From: Leptodactylus fallax | Lineage: Eukaryota > Chordata > Amphibia > Anura > Leptodactylidae | NCBI GenBank assembly: GCA_947044405.1 | Contig: CAMRHE010000054.1 | Span: forward strand, 6,215,501-6,279,500 | Reading direction: 5' to 3' | DNA: 64,000 nucleotides | Part shown: positions 24,591-38,719 of the stretch, piece by piece | How positions within the stretch are numbered: position 1 is the first letter of the stretch | Layout of the letters: each line of letters begins with the position of its first letter | Notes under the pieces: generated by a model | Seen by the model: only the letters and a program-made list of their open reading frames with translations | Databases searched by the model: none | Told to the model about the DNA's origin: nothing | Position numbers and translations under genes: made by a program

Positions 24591-27500
24591 CTGTAGTTGT
24601 GCTATATAAATGTAACACCCCTTTTGCCACCCGCCTTGTCTGGGGTGTACGTGCTTGTTCTCACCTCTCTATAGCGCAGTGCCTCCACCCAAATCTTGCT
24701 TGAAGCTCTCCGGGAATGCAGGCAGTTGTAGTACTTCTGCCAGGGGCTGACTTGGGAAACCCCTGCCCGAGCTTAGTACACACTCCCCCAATTTGAGGAT
24801 GACACAGGTATGCAACCAGTTTACACAAAATACTAAAATTTAATACTAATGCAGAAATATAAACAATTATAGTGCCTACACACTCCCCCTAGTGGTCTTG
24901 CTGCAAATGACAGGCCACACTTATCACAGAATGTCTGTGACTCACTCTCTATCTAGCTAGCTAGCTATCTGTAGTACTGAAGGGGGTGCCCACCATGTAT
25001 TGTCGCAGTTCAGTTGTTGGGGCCCAATCGTTGGTGCACATAAACGGTATAAAACGTATTACTCCTCACAGCAACAGTTCAGTCACTAATGCTGGAACAA
25101 CCACAACAAAGTTCCCGGGGGTACTCACTACCTTGGATCTTTAGCTCACAGGAACCCATGCAGGAGCATTCACATTAAGGAGAGGAAGGGAGCATGGAGG
25201 TGCTGGCAGTCTCCTTCTGTGTGGATGCAACTGTAGTCTCTCACAGTTCTGGTTGGTCTGCAGACAAGATGCTGGCACAGTAGTCATCTCTCTCTCCACC
25301 AGATGCACAGATGATTCTGCAGCGGGATCAGTCAGTCTCTGCAGACACATAAGCCTTTCACTTTCCTCTCTCTCTGGCAAAGATGTCTCCCATACTACCT
25401 TCTTTTCCCTCTCCTGCTTCTCTTCCTGTGTCCGCCCCGCCTCCTGCCCCCTTGATGTCATACAGCCTGTGCTGTGTGTTAAAGAGGAGTTCCTGTAGGC
25501 GGCACTGTTCATCTCTGGAAGATATAGAGGAATGCGTGATTGTGCTCTGTCCATAGCACCCACAACACACAAAGTGTCCCCTGTGGAGGTTACATAAATA
25601 AAAAAACAAATAACACTTACCCATCCTCGGTCCCCGGAGCTCTGTGATCCTCCTCCTCTGCAGATCCATGCAGCAGGTCTTCAGCAGACATCACTAACTG
25701 ATGCCTGAGTAATAGAGCAGGAAGCAAAAGTCCTGCTGTATCATTCTTGACTTTTGGATATGGGATGGACCCTCACTCCTTCCTAAAACCACCCAAACTA
25801 CAGTAAACATTAACTTTGGAATAAACGCACAAAACACTATATTTTGGGTGTCAAAAAGGCCACAGCTTTATTTAAATCACAGAACTAAAATAATGACAGA
25901 AGGAGTCAGGTGAAGTGCTAGACCATTGGGATTCACGAATACTGTGAGATCCCCAGCTGTCTGACATACAGCACCCGGCCAGACAGCAATAAAGCGGCGG
26001 CACGCTCCGGCTTGCAATTCTAGCAGAGCCAGTACACTTTAAGGGCACCAACAATCCTGTGCTTAACCACTGTGCCTGCCCCTGGATCACGTTACTATTA
26101 CGACATCCTTCAGGCTGGCCATTTCCAAAGCTCAGCCTGTTCACGAACATGAGATTTAACCTCCTCTATTAGTTAAAATAAATCCACAATAACTTGCCAG
26201 CAACTTCCACCTGACTCCTCAACCGCAAAAGTAAAGCTGTGACAGTTTACTTATGGACCATGTGACATGTAACACTTACATACGACTGACTCCCTTTATA
26301 ATTTTTTTTTTTTTTTGCTTAATATTATTTCAATTTATTTCCACACTTATTGCCAATGCCACGAACAAATAACTTAAAAACTAAATGTTCAGGCAAATGC
26401 TATGAAATATGGACTAAACATGGCAAACCCCTGACTCATGAAGAGTCATCCTACAGCACTCAGGAGAGGAGGACTGGAGGACTGCCCTTCCCTTGGGCTT
26501 AGAAGGATAATGCCAACATTAACTCATAAAAGTCATCTTAGAATTGTATACTATATATGGACAGAAACACAATTACAGTATTAAACAAATAAATGATACT
26601 ATAATACATACTGTATATTATCCAGGTAAACGTGAAAAAAAAAATTTGTAAAATAGTGATTAAAAGAGGGCGGGCGGGAGGGAAATGTTTCCTCCAGTCC
26701 TTGTGGTGAGAGAAAGAGATGAATGAGACAGGAAGTTACATCTATTACATCAATTCCTAAATTCCTCCCTCCCTACAGTAACACACTAGGCACTATATAC
26801 TCCCAAGGCTGAAAATGCACACATATACTCCTAAAGCTGAATATACAAACATATACTCTTAAAACTGAACCAGCCTGTATAAATCCATACAACTACTGCA
26901 CAAAGAAGAAACTGCAGGAGTTATTGGTTCCCCCATCCCAAAGTCATGCCCCCTTTGCTGATGGCTCTGGGGGTGTCTATTCAATTACATCAGAATCTTA
27001 AGGATGTCAATGTAGTTAAAAGGAGGCATGCAGCCATTTCCCCAATGTTTGGGAATCGCTGGCTTAGACAGTGGCATTCTTTGGTAGTACTATTTATGTT
27101 GGGAGGCAGGATACTCAAATAGGATGGTAGTTGCAAGATTAAGAGATCATTGTTACCCATGCAGCTTCCATAAAACCATCTGACACCAACGATCGCATTG
27201 TGGGGGGTGCAATGGGGTGAAGGAGGGAGACCCCTGTCTTGATAGTCCACTTAGATGTCAAAGTTAGCATTAAACACAGCAGGGATCAAAGAGCAAGGAT
27301 TATAATTATCTCATATATTGACTATTAAAGAAGAATTCTGGCTGTCAGGCACAGTCAGGTTTTCCCAATGATTTCATTTGGAAGGTGACACTTATATCAA
27401 TAGACACACATACACATGTGTTCTCCCTATTTTTCCTCTTGGCTGGATGTCCAGATATGTGTCACAAGTGAAGTACCTTTTGTAAAAGCAACATGATCTC

Positions 27501-28518
27501 TTGATAAATTAACTGGTAATAATTGCATTAGCTAAATACACTGGAGACCAGTTTAGTGTGGTCACATCTGTACTCTCTTACCATCTATCTATCTATCTAT
27601 TTTTTCTTGTGATGGTGGGGGGCACCAAAAGAATTTCTGCACATGCCGTCACTCAACCTATGATCAGAACTGTTACCCATCAAATAAGACGCAGCTTCAA
27701 ATGACTTGCAAAAAACGAAAAGGAGAAAATCCTCAAATAAAGATGTGCCAAGATTGTAGCACCATATCCGAAATAATGCAATCAATTTGTTTTTTGAATA
27801 GAGGTTTGAGCTTAGCAGAAAGAGGACAGAGCTTTATGTTCAAACTGAGCAGCAAAATGTTCCACATGCTGTGTACCATTTATTATGTCCTTTAGACACC
27901 TTTTCACCTTGTTCAACAAGGGGGTGGGGTTTCTGCTACAAATTGCAGAAACAGTTTGACACAATTTTCTGTTACAAATTAATACAACTAATAAGTGGTA
28001 TAAACTTAAGAGTAAACAGTCCAGATTTAGAGTAGACAATTCTAGGATGCCCCAGCGTCTTCCTCCAACAACACCTGATGTGATAAATCTGTACACTTAG
28101 ACTGTCTACAGAATTAGTAAATCTGCCCCAAGTAGCCACCATAAAATATTATTTATATTGCTGCTAGTATTCAGAGGTTGATATTATACATTCACACTTG
28201 AAGGGGTTTTCCCATCTCAGGGTTTCATCTGCCCTTCTATCTCCTCTACCCACCACTTCCTGGTTTTCAGCTCAGGCCAGCAGCATGCTCATGGTTCTTG
28301 TAAACTGCACAGTTATCTTTGGATTTACATCTACAGATAACAAAGACAGTGATCAAGCCCAAGATCTAGTCCTTATCAAGGTTCAGCAACTGAAAGCACT
28401 TCATAGAGAAACAAAAGAAAATATAGGTGGCTGGGAACAGGGAATGAGTGATCAACCCCACCAGAGGAGTGGTTTGTAAGCTAGGCAATGATCTGTATCT
28501 GGCAAATGGATAAAACAC
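24591..28518. other. Collagen intron, no gene recognised
   Basis: Nearly 4 kb without a supported exon. It contains a short TAGC repeat near 24953-24970, a GATA-type run at 27583-27600 and a fragment ending GTAAATCTGCCCC near 28117-28130 that resembles the GGGGCAGATTTA family. Open frames of up to 143 codons exist around 25141-25669 but show no family resemblance. Confidence 0.4.
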
Positions 28519-28522
28519 TTAA

Positions 28523-28797
28523 AGGGGTTGTCCGGGATAAAATTATATTTCTACACTAAGTTAAACACCCTCCTCCACCCGCCTACCTTCTAACTTACTT
28601 ACTTTACAAAAAAATCTATATTTACCTAGATCACTGGGGCTCTGAGTGAAGCTCAATGCATCATGGTAGTTGTAGGCAAACAGAACAGGAAGCTACCCAT
28701 GCAAACAAATGCAGAAGATGCCAGGATCTCCCAGAGAAACCCAGAAAGCACTCAAAACACTGCTAAAGGTAAATTATTTTGTGCCCGGAAAGTCCCT
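28523..28797. mobile_element. MITE flanked by TTAA (AGGGGTTGTCCGGG ends)
   Basis: Left end AGGGGTTGTCCGGG; right end, reversed, AGGGACTTTCCGGG. TTAA stands at 28519-28522 and 28798-28801. The element is 275 bp and non-coding. A related left end starts at 53023. Confidence 0.72.
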
Positions 28798-28801
28798 TTA
28801 A

Positions 28802-30649
28802 GTTAGCTTAAGCTACAAGTTTGAATATGATCCTGAAATTGGAATATCTCAAAAACTTCTAATTACATTTATTTTTTATTTTATGGCCATACAGTTTCAT
28901 TTGTGAAAAGGTTAAGAGTCAGTGTAATAAACCAATTACTACTGTAAGGCTAGGAACAGTTATCTCAATAGCAATATGTTATACAAAATATGCATAGACT
29001 TTTGGGCTGTTATTTGTACAGAAATAAACTTTAATTTGTGGCTTCATTCAGACTGCTTTTTTGTGGTTCTGGAACAGTTTCACTTTCACAGCTATTCCAT
29101 GACTCAGTGCTTATGTGAAAGCTAATGAAATACTGTCTCCAGCATTTATATAACATTTCTCTGAGCATGACTGGGTTTACTATGCATTTTATGCTGAATG
29201 TACACAAGACTGAGATTGGCAAGCATATTCACTACTTGTCCTAAGTGTTGTACTACTTCATTCCAAATCCTGAACAAAGGTTCAAGTGAAGATATTTCCT
29301 GTAAAAGCAACATATCCACACAATCAACAGAAATAGGCTTTATAGGTACAAAAATACATAAAATTACAATAAGAATCAAAATAAAAATAAGAAATCCAGC
29401 GTAGTCACCTGCAGTCCAGAAATGTCTTGTTAGGAGTGGTCTGTACAGAAGAATGTCTGAAAATCAATGCATCAAAGTGGAAACAAAGCCAAGAAGCTCA
29501 CTTACAAATGTGTCCACACTTAAATGATCTCAAACATTGGTTAAAAATTCTAATTTGTCCTGAGACCAATTTAACACAATATCATGATATGCTAACAAAA
29601 TCCTTGAAAGGCTACAATTTACCATCCATTGGATAGCCACATGTAGTGAGTATCCAGTGGCAATATAATAGTGATTAAACCATGGTTTGTGTAGAAAAAC
29701 TGTAAAACTTGTGACTTACATATTTGGATATGTCTGGAAAAGAGGACATGTAAGGGAAGACACATCTGTACTTTATAGAGAGAAATAGAAAGGTCTTCTG
29801 AACAAAGGCAGCAAGAACTCTGTTTTGATAGGTCACTGTTTGATATTTTTTGATTAGATTTACTGTTTATTCAGAGAGTTCAACAAATATGACTTTTTTT
29901 TTGCTACTAACAGTAGAGGTTTTGTATAGAGTTGGGGCTGGGTTTAGAAAATTGTAAGCTATTAGAAATTAACGGAATCCTTAAAGTCGATTCTCATCCA
30001 TCACGCAATAGCTCTTAAAATTCTAACAGGCCGCACTCTGGCATTGCTTTCTTCTCTATCCAGCAGACATTGCTCTGGTAGGTGCAGAGGTGCTGAGTGA
30101 GATTGTGAAAGGCATGTGCAGTTGCTACATGACTGTCTCCTACCAGCCAAACTCTGGTTGGGGTTGTTTGGCCAGTCAGAGATTTGGGACACACAGCTAA
30201 TCAGGTCTCTGGCTCAGCATCCAATCAAAGGCTGAGGCAGGGTAAGTACACTTGACTTTGATACTAGGTCATTTCCTTTCATTGCTTCCTTAGTGTGCTA
30301 TCATTCTACTGCTTAACCCTTCGCTTTCTGATTTGGCTGTATACCCTCCTGATTTTGACTTTGGTTATTTAGGCTACACTTACCCTGCCTGTCATTGGTC
30401 ATCTGATCATGGTCTGTAGCCTGTGAATTCACCAGCATTTTTCTCTCAACTCACGTTTTCAGACACAACCTGGATCCCTAGCAGTCAATACATTCCTACT
30501 TTACAGCAAGTCCTGTTGAATACTTAGGGGTTGCCTTAGGCTTTGCTACCTGGAATGGTACCTGCTTATCGGTACTGTAAAAATTTGCCAAATTTTAACT
30601 TGACAACTATTTCTTTAAATACACTGTTGTATCAAATGTTGACATGACT
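28802..30649. other. Collagen intron, nothing recognised
   Basis: Both strands were read for Gly-X-Y exons and for repeat ends without a result. Confidence 0.4.
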
Positions 30650-30868
30650 ATTAGGCTGAAGCCCCACGTTGCGGAAACACAGCTTTTTTTGTTTTTTAGT
30701 TTTTTGAGCCGAAGCCAGGAGTGCATTGAGCAGAAGATAGAAGTATAAAAGCTTTCTATATATATTTCCCATTCCCTTTGTAGTCATTCTTGACTTTGGC
30801 TCAAAAAAACGCAGCAAAATCTACAACAAAAAAAAGGTGCGTTTCCGCAACGTGAGGCCTTAGCCTGA
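30650..30868. mobile_element. Short MITE, AGGCT.AGCCCCACGTTGCGG family
   Basis: Near-symmetric: the left end TAGGCTGAAGCCCCACGTTG continues GCGGAAAC; the right end, reversed, reads GGCTAAGGCCTCACGTTGCG and continues GAAAC. About 220 bp. It is the most compact copy of the family at 5131-5464. An intact TTAA on both sides is not preserved. Confidence 0.65.
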
Positions 30869-32757
30869 CAATGGATTTTGAGTTGAAACACGTCAAAGTA
30901 AGATGAGCAACATCAGTGTATTTAATATTTTAAGTGTCAAGTTAAACTATGCAACGTCTGTAGCTAGTTTGAGATTACATAAATAGCAATTTCATAACAA
31001 TACCATCAAGAAAGGAGATGTGCAGTCATTCAGAACTCCTGCATAAAGTGGGACAATATACCATACACTTAGTGGCCTGCTATATTAGCTACTATTGAAT
31101 AGTTTGTTGGTCCACTTTTGTGCACAAGTTCTTGTGAACAGTGCGCTGTATGGAGATATGAGCACATGGCCTCTAATATGAATTATCTATTATACCACAC
31201 ACTTGTTCACATTTGCATAGTAAATGAACAACGCCAGATTTAAGTGCAGGCACATGACCCAGTAGAGGGTGTACCTCATTTATGAAGAGGCATGCACCTC
31301 GTCATAAATCATGAACACCCTCCGCTGGAACAGTAGATATGAAGACTGGCATTGAAAACAACAGTCTTCATAAATCTGCCCCAGTGTTCTTTTCCTTCTT
31401 TTTTCCTTCCCCACACTGTTCAGGGCAATTATCTGCAGTCTAAGTACTGACCCTGTATGAGAGGTAAAGTATAGTCCAGAGTATCTTTCAGCTGTTTTCT
31501 GCCATGTCATTGTATATTAGTACAGTTTGTATGGTACAGTTTAATGAGAAGAAAGTCATATCAACATAACATGGGAGTTACTAGCCCCTAACCTTTGTGC
31601 TATGATATATATTAGATGTCAAGGTCTCTGTAAGAGTCAAAAGTCCCCATATGATTTAACTATGAGCTTTTTTAAAAAAACAAGGAGGTGCTACAGGCAG
31701 AATAAGATACTAACCTACCAAGATACAGTTTTGCTCTTCTGTAAGCTCTCAGCAAGGTTATAGCCTAGTATTCCTACAAGATCAAATGGTTGCTGCAATG
31801 AGGTCTACTTATTGTAAACTACTATTTGGCAACCACAACTTTAATAATATGTTTTCAATATGAATCAGATACATTGCATAATAATCAAAACAGCACTCTG
31901 TAATATAGAAAAAATACCCAAATATTATCCATGATAACCAGCATTAGTTACACCATTAAAGCATGTTAGTAAACTGAACATAGTCTGTGGAACAGAAACA
32001 TTTCCAGTGATTTTTGCCAAAATGTCCAGTATCCTAGCTACCAATTATGCAACAGTGAATTGTTCCTAAAGTGCAAAAGGGGCTTTCCTTTTTGTAGTTG
32101 GCAAAACACATAGATCTAAATTGACATTTTATTTCCAGTTATAAAAAAGAGCCTAATACTTTCCTTTGCAGGTCTTTTTATATCCAGAGTGGATTAACTG
32201 TAACTGCAGCTTGAAACACTCATAAAGAAATAATACTAACTAAAACTTATGTGGGAAATTCAGATTTTTTGATCGAGAGCATCTTTTGCCCACATATAGA
32301 AAACCATGAAGAACATAGTGATGCTTCTCAAGAAGTTTAGAGTTCAAGAAATATTACAAACAGAAAGACTTTTCATGGTACTTTAGCAAGCAATGCAGGC
32401 ATTTTGTTGTAGCCATCATTCTAAATAATGACTTACATATAACTTACATGAAAGCAGCTGATAACTACTAAACTGAAATACAGATATGTAGGATATTTCC
32501 TTCTGATAATATGCCAACAATTCTTAATGATATAAGAAAAAAATTCTACAGAACAGAATGCCATCAAAATTTATGCATTGAGATTTACATGCTTTCATTT
32601 CAATCACATATTCATTTTAACAATACTACTGAGATTAAATCAATGGTATCTTTTAACCTATACAATATGTGCATGCACTTTATTTTAGTGTATGTGAAAA
32701 ACAAGAGAAAATCTGAACATTTACAGTATGTATTTATAACAATGTTTTAGTACTCAC
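30869..32757. other. Collagen intron with one MITE fragment
   Basis: At about 31205-31385 there is a GGGGCAGATTTA-type fragment whose right end reads CATAAATCTGCCCCAG. The remainder shows no exon or element. Confidence 0.4.
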
Positions 32758-32820
32758 AGGCTTACCATCTGGACCAGGTTGTCCAGGGGATCCAGGTATA
32801 CCAGGCTGCCCAGGATCTCC
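32758..32820 (-). CDS. Collagen Gly-X-Y exon, 63 nt
   Basis: On the minus strand the acceptor CTTTTGATAG is followed by 21 codons that read GDPGQPGIPGSPGQPGPDGK and then P, followed by the donor CCT|GTGAGT. Seven complete Gly-X-Y triplets, phase 0 to phase 0. An alternative donor GTAAGC four bases inside the last triplets would break the phase and is less likely. It directly continues the 56887-56970 exon (which ends ..GPPGPK) across a 24-kb intron. The rich Pro-in-Y pattern fits a stable triple helix. Confidence 0.88.
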
Positions 32821-33413
32821 CTATCAAAAGACATATATTTCATGATGTTATATGCAAAACTTAAATTTTACAAAGTAAAGATTACTAAGAATACAAAGCT
32901 TGTATACTTTTTCAGAAATTAGAAAATCATGAGCAAAATTTATATATAAAAATATAATTCTTTGTTAAGTACAACAAAATATGTATATATTAAATTTGGG
33001 CAATATACAACAGTACAAATATATAGACAGGAGAGATGCATAAAATATGACCTACCTCCATACTACAAGTAGAAACAAATGGTGGTGGGGGGAAAAGAAA
33101 TCTACCATGTGCTGATAAAATTGTATTGTAGTCTAATTTAAATCCAGTAAGTCATACCAGTTATAACAGACAAACTGGGAAATATATAATACAAATACAA
33201 GGTAAGTATAAAAGTTAGCTGACTGGTGTTTTTTTGCACATGCTCAATTATTGATGCCTCTAGTGATGATGGTCTCTTACAAGCTCCATCTTGGAGTCTT
33301 CCTGCATAGCGTGTGGTCCATTTCCTTTGCAGTAGCAAATGCTAATTTAGCTTAACTGATTAGTATCAGAATCTCCTATATAAGCCTCTAGTTTTTACCT
33401 ATTATATTAACTC

Positions 33414-33446
33414 CTGACAAAGTCTTTCATAGACGAAACGCATGTC
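33414..33446 (+). ncRNA. Degenerate hammerhead-ribozyme-like motif
   Basis: CTGACAA, then a GTCT / AGAC stem with a 5-nt loop, then GAAAC and GCATGTC: the order of the hammerhead core (CUGANGA, stem II, GAAA, stem III, GUC). The core has A where the catalytic G8 should be, and one unpaired A precedes stem II, so it is probably inactive. Hammerheads are known in Penelope-like elements. Confidence 0.35.
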
Positions 33447-33839
33447 GGGGGTTCTGCGGTGTTGTGTGAGGGGGTCTCCCATGTTGCTCAAACATGTCTC
33501 TGGGTAAGCTGATATTATTCTATAGCTGACTATATTTACTAGGCTGGTTGTTATTTATGCAGCTTTATTTATATTTGTACTATCTGTCAGCTCACTTTTA
33601 TACTTACCTTGTGTTTTGTATTATATATTTCCCAGTTTGTCTGTTATAACTGGTATGACTTACTGGATTTAAATTAGACTAGAATACAATCTTATCAGCA
33701 CATGGTAGATTTTATATTTACATATTTTGTTGTACTTAATAAAGATTTATATTATATATATATATATAAATTTTGCTCATGGTTTTCTAATTTCTGGTCT
33801 TGTTTGCAGTTCCAGTGAGCTTTATGTGCAGTTTCTATA

Positions 33840-35446
<1,607 letters not shown>

Positions 35447-35956
35447 TAGATATGTAGAGGTAGTGGTTATACTAATCTTGTATACTTTTTCACCCAGAAC
35501 TTTATGTGAATTCTTTATGTGGATTTAATGATTACTTTTCTCTTACCTCCAAGCCCAGATTCTAAATCTACCTGGATGAAATAGTTTATGTGATATTTAT
35601 GGCTAGATGAATTGGTAATTTCAATCTATAATTCATTTTGATTACTTAATTTAAATAATTAATATATTTGTCTATTCACTTTTGTGCATATAATGTACAT
35701 CATATAGAATGGTGCAAATTGTATGTGGGGGAAGGTGAGATTTATATTGGCTCAGGTTATCTCAAATGTACTTTTTATAGCTTAATTATTCTATTTTTGT
35801 GCCTAAAAAAATTATATATATATTTAACCCTGTCCAATAGATATGGGCAAACTTCTCAAGATTCGTTTCCTGTTCAGCGACTGGGGTCCCTGATTCGTTT
35901 CAGGTCGAACAAGTTCGATACAAACTACACCTTAAATTGGCTTAAAACATAGTGTA

Positions 35957-36292
35957 CAATTATTGTTGTTTATTATTATTGTTTATCTATATAGCACCAT
36001 TAATTCCATGGTGCTTTACATTTGAGGGTTAACATACGGTACACAAGATGTACAAAACAGATAATACTATCAGTGACCAACTGGCACAGTGGGATAGAGG
36101 GCCCTGCCTGCAAGGGCTTACAATCTATGAGGGAAGAGGGATAGAGACAGAAGGTGGGGGTAGAGGCTGTTCAGGTGGTGGTGTGGTGACAGTAGTGTTA
36201 TTGGAGGTTGTAAGCCTTCCTGAATAGGTGAGTCTTCAGGGCCTTCTTGAAGCTTGTGACTGTGGGGGACAGTCTTAGGGCTCCTAGGAACC
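35957..36292 (-). repeat. L2-type LINE 3' end, minus strand
   Basis: Reverse complement of the 52430-52735 sequence: CCCTGAAGACTCACCTATTC, CATAGATTGTAAGCCCTTGC, CCCTCTATCCCACTGTGCCA and CCATGGAATTAATGGTGC, ending in (TAA)n at 35960-35985. It encodes only the last residues of the reverse transcriptase (SFKKALKTHLF). Confidence 0.85.
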
Positions 36293-36355
36293 TATCAAAT
36301 TGCATGCATCAAGTAAATATACTTGGCACATAACTCAGGTGTCTTAAGTGCATTT

Positions 36356-36960
36356 TAACCCCTTAACGACATACCTAATTTTAGCTTTCAGAACCAATAA
36401 AATAGTTTTCCCCTCTTTGTTACAGCAGTTATAACGTTTTCATTGGTTCATCAGTGTAGCTCTATAAGACCTTGTATTGTGCGGCACAAGTTGTATTTCA
36501 TAGAAACTAAGTATATAGCAATTATATATAAGTTTTTTCTTATTTGTTTTAATAGTGAAATATTTTGTAGGGAAATTTTTTGACTTTCTAAAATTTTTCT
36601 TAATACCATTTTATTTTTCTAAATATTACAAGACTTATTACTGTAAAACCTCTCAACATTAACCCCTGAGATGGTGTGGTCAAAGACCTTTATAACGTTT
36701 TGGAGGATTCCTATTAACATGTATACTGCTCAGAGAAAGAGGAAGGGGTTAAAGTCAGACAAAGACAGAAATATTTATTGCAGGTCAAGGAGGGCATAGA
36801 GTAGAGGTGAGGAGCTACAAAGATCATGTGTAGTAGAATTAACCCTTACTGCTCCTGTACATCAAAGATAACACAACACAGTGAAAAATACACAGTCTCC
36901 ATGAATATGGGGAAAAGAAGAGTTAATTCCCTTACACAGGCATCAGTGCTAAGCCCAGGC
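36356..36960. repeat. Dispersed repeat, second copy at 47935-48385
   Basis: Long stretches are shared with 47935-48385, e.g. GACCTTGTATTGTG, GGAGGATTCCTATTAACATG, TATACTGCTCAGAGA, ACTGCTCCTGTACATCAAAG and ACACAGTGAAAAATACACAG. The other copy continues into a Tc1/mariner-type transposase N-terminus, so this is probably the end of the same transposon without its gene. Confidence 0.65.
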
Positions 36961-36991
36961 CCAGGAGAGTGCCGGATAGTGTGAAGAAGCC

Positions 36992-37105
36992 CAAAAGAGG
37001 TAACAGAAGGTGACTATGAATTTTATTTTTTTTCACCTCCTCTGGGCCTCCCCCCAGAGAAGAGACCCCAGAGTATAACGCGGAGGCTATTTTTGTTTAT
37101 TCCAG
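36992..37105 (+). repeat. Hairpin module, isolated copy
   Basis: AGGTAACAGAAGGTGAC, a T-rich tract, TTTCACCTCCTCTGGGCCTC, CCCCAGAGAAGAGACCCCAG, then AGTATAACGCGGAGGC. Same block order as in hAT-2 and in the element at 57821-58585, but no transposon ends were identified around it. Confidence 0.55.
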
Positions 37106-37804
37106 ACAAATCTCCATTTGTTCGGTTTCATAAAAAACAAACAATTTGGAATATTCATGTCAAACACAATTCAACCCATCTGTTATCCAAGTGTCTTTCC
37201 TCCCTTGTTTTTCCCCTTTTTGCCCTTTTTTCCCATATTTAAATTAATCTTATGTTTGCACCAATCATAGGGATCCAGGAAAGAACTGAGCCTTTGTTTT
37301 CTCTAAAATGCAGCATCTCATACCATTAAAGAATCAGTCATGCTGTCTGCATGTAAGGAAGCATGGTCTTAGTTAATGGTTTCTTTTAAATCAAAACTCC
37401 TGCTGTCAGGTCTCCCAAATCAACACAATTTCATGTGAGGAAAAAAACATGATTTTATTTTAAACTATTTCCTGTGTTGTAAGGAAAGTGTAAGGGGGAA
37501 TTAAAAGTCACATATACATTCATATCAGTGAATAAATTAAAGGGCAGATATTGATGAACTATCCTCAGTATAGGTCAGATCAGTGGGGGTCTCGCACCAG
37601 TAAATGGGAGCTGAGCTGTTATGACCACTAACAGAGCTTTGTTGTCTCTGTCAGTTCAGGTGTCAGTGGTTGCAGAGAGCAAGTGAGCAATGGAGGTGCC
37701 TCAGGATAGGTCATCAATATCTATTAACACAGAAAACAGCTTTAGAGAACACCCTCGATTATTGTTATTACATTATTATTATTATTATATTTTTGATTAT
37801 TATT
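37106..37804. other. Collagen intron, repeat fragment only
   Basis: Contains a piece at 37553-37620 related to the 4370-4510 repeat (AACTATCCTCAGTATAGG, GTGGGGGTC). A run of ATT triplets lies just before the LINE at about 37768-37790. No exon. Confidence 0.4.
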
Positions 37805-37808
37805 GAGC

Positions 37809-38577
37809 ATGCAAGTTATCTTTCTATCTACCAAGGGAACTATCACATGTCATCGTGATAGCTGCATATGTCCCCCCCTCTGCGAAAGCTGACGCTGCCT
37901 GTGAGGTCCTACAAGCCACGCTGAGCCAGTTACAGTCTCAGCACCCCCAGGCCCTCCTTCTTGTGTCTGGCGATTTCAACCATGCCTCTCCATCATCCAC
38001 ACTGCCCAGTTTCACACAGTATGTAACCTGCCACACAAGAGACAACAAAACACTGGACTTGTTCTTTGCCAACGTGAGGGAGGCATATAACTCATCAGCC
38101 CTACCGCCCCTGGGAAGATCGGATCACAACCTAGTACATCTCCAACCTGTGTACAAGCCACTTGTACGTAGAGAACCAGCTGTCACCCGCACAGTGAGGA
38201 TATGGTCCGAGGAGAGTGATGAGGCTCTGAGGGATTGTTTTGACACAACCGCATGGGAAGTGCTGCAGGATTCATATGGAGAAGATATAGAAGGACTCAC
38301 ACACTGCATAACGGACTACATTAATTTTTGTGTGGACAACACAGTACCCACAAAAGTGGTGAGGTGCTTCTCCAACAACAAACCATGGATTAACGCTGAT
38401 ATAAAAACACTACTTAAGGAGAAAAAGATGGCATTCAGGACAAGAGATAAGGAGGGGTTGAGGGAAGTACAAAAGGAGCTGAGGCATCTAATCAGGCAAG
38501 GAAAAGCCAGTTATAAGGAAAAAATGGAAAAGCAAATGGAAAGAAAAGACATAAGGGGGGGTCTGGGAGGGGCTTAA
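37809..38577 (+). pseudogene. LINE endonuclease part, frameshifted
   Basis: The reading frame is open from about 37809 (before the first Met at 37855) and contains the APE-type endonuclease motifs SGDFN and GRSDHNLV, followed by the linker to the reverse transcriptase (NKPWINADIKTLLKEKK, then a Lys/Arg-rich helix). It stops at 38577 just after a run of seven G (38555-38561). A run one base shorter would keep the frame into the segment leading to the RT, so one G insertion is the likely break. The 5' part of the endonuclease is absent. The product would nick target DNA for reverse transcription. Confidence 0.82.
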
Positions 38578-38719
38578 GTCAATTTCGGGTCATAAACAGT
38601 CGGTCTGCCAGATTGAGGCAGATGTTAACTGGCTTAATGAACTAAACCTATTCTTCAACAGATTTGATCACACACCAGCTCCTCCCACCCCAGAATGTCC
38701 TTCAGCTCCCCTCACCACA

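Noticed and set aside
25141..25669. Overlapping frames of 143, 103 and 81 codons
   Set aside because: No family resemblance, frames on both strands overlap, and the sequence is pyrimidine/purine-biased, which keeps frames open.
24609..26280. Possible LTR starting TGTAACACC with ATGTAACAC near both ends
   Set aside because: The shared 9-mer is not in the position of a target duplication, and no matching LTR pair, primer site or coding region was seen.
35549..35577. Possible exon with acceptor TTTCATCCAG and donor GTAAGA on the minus strand
   Set aside because: The short sequence has no Gly-X-Y pattern in any frame and does not fit the phase of the neighbouring collagen exons.
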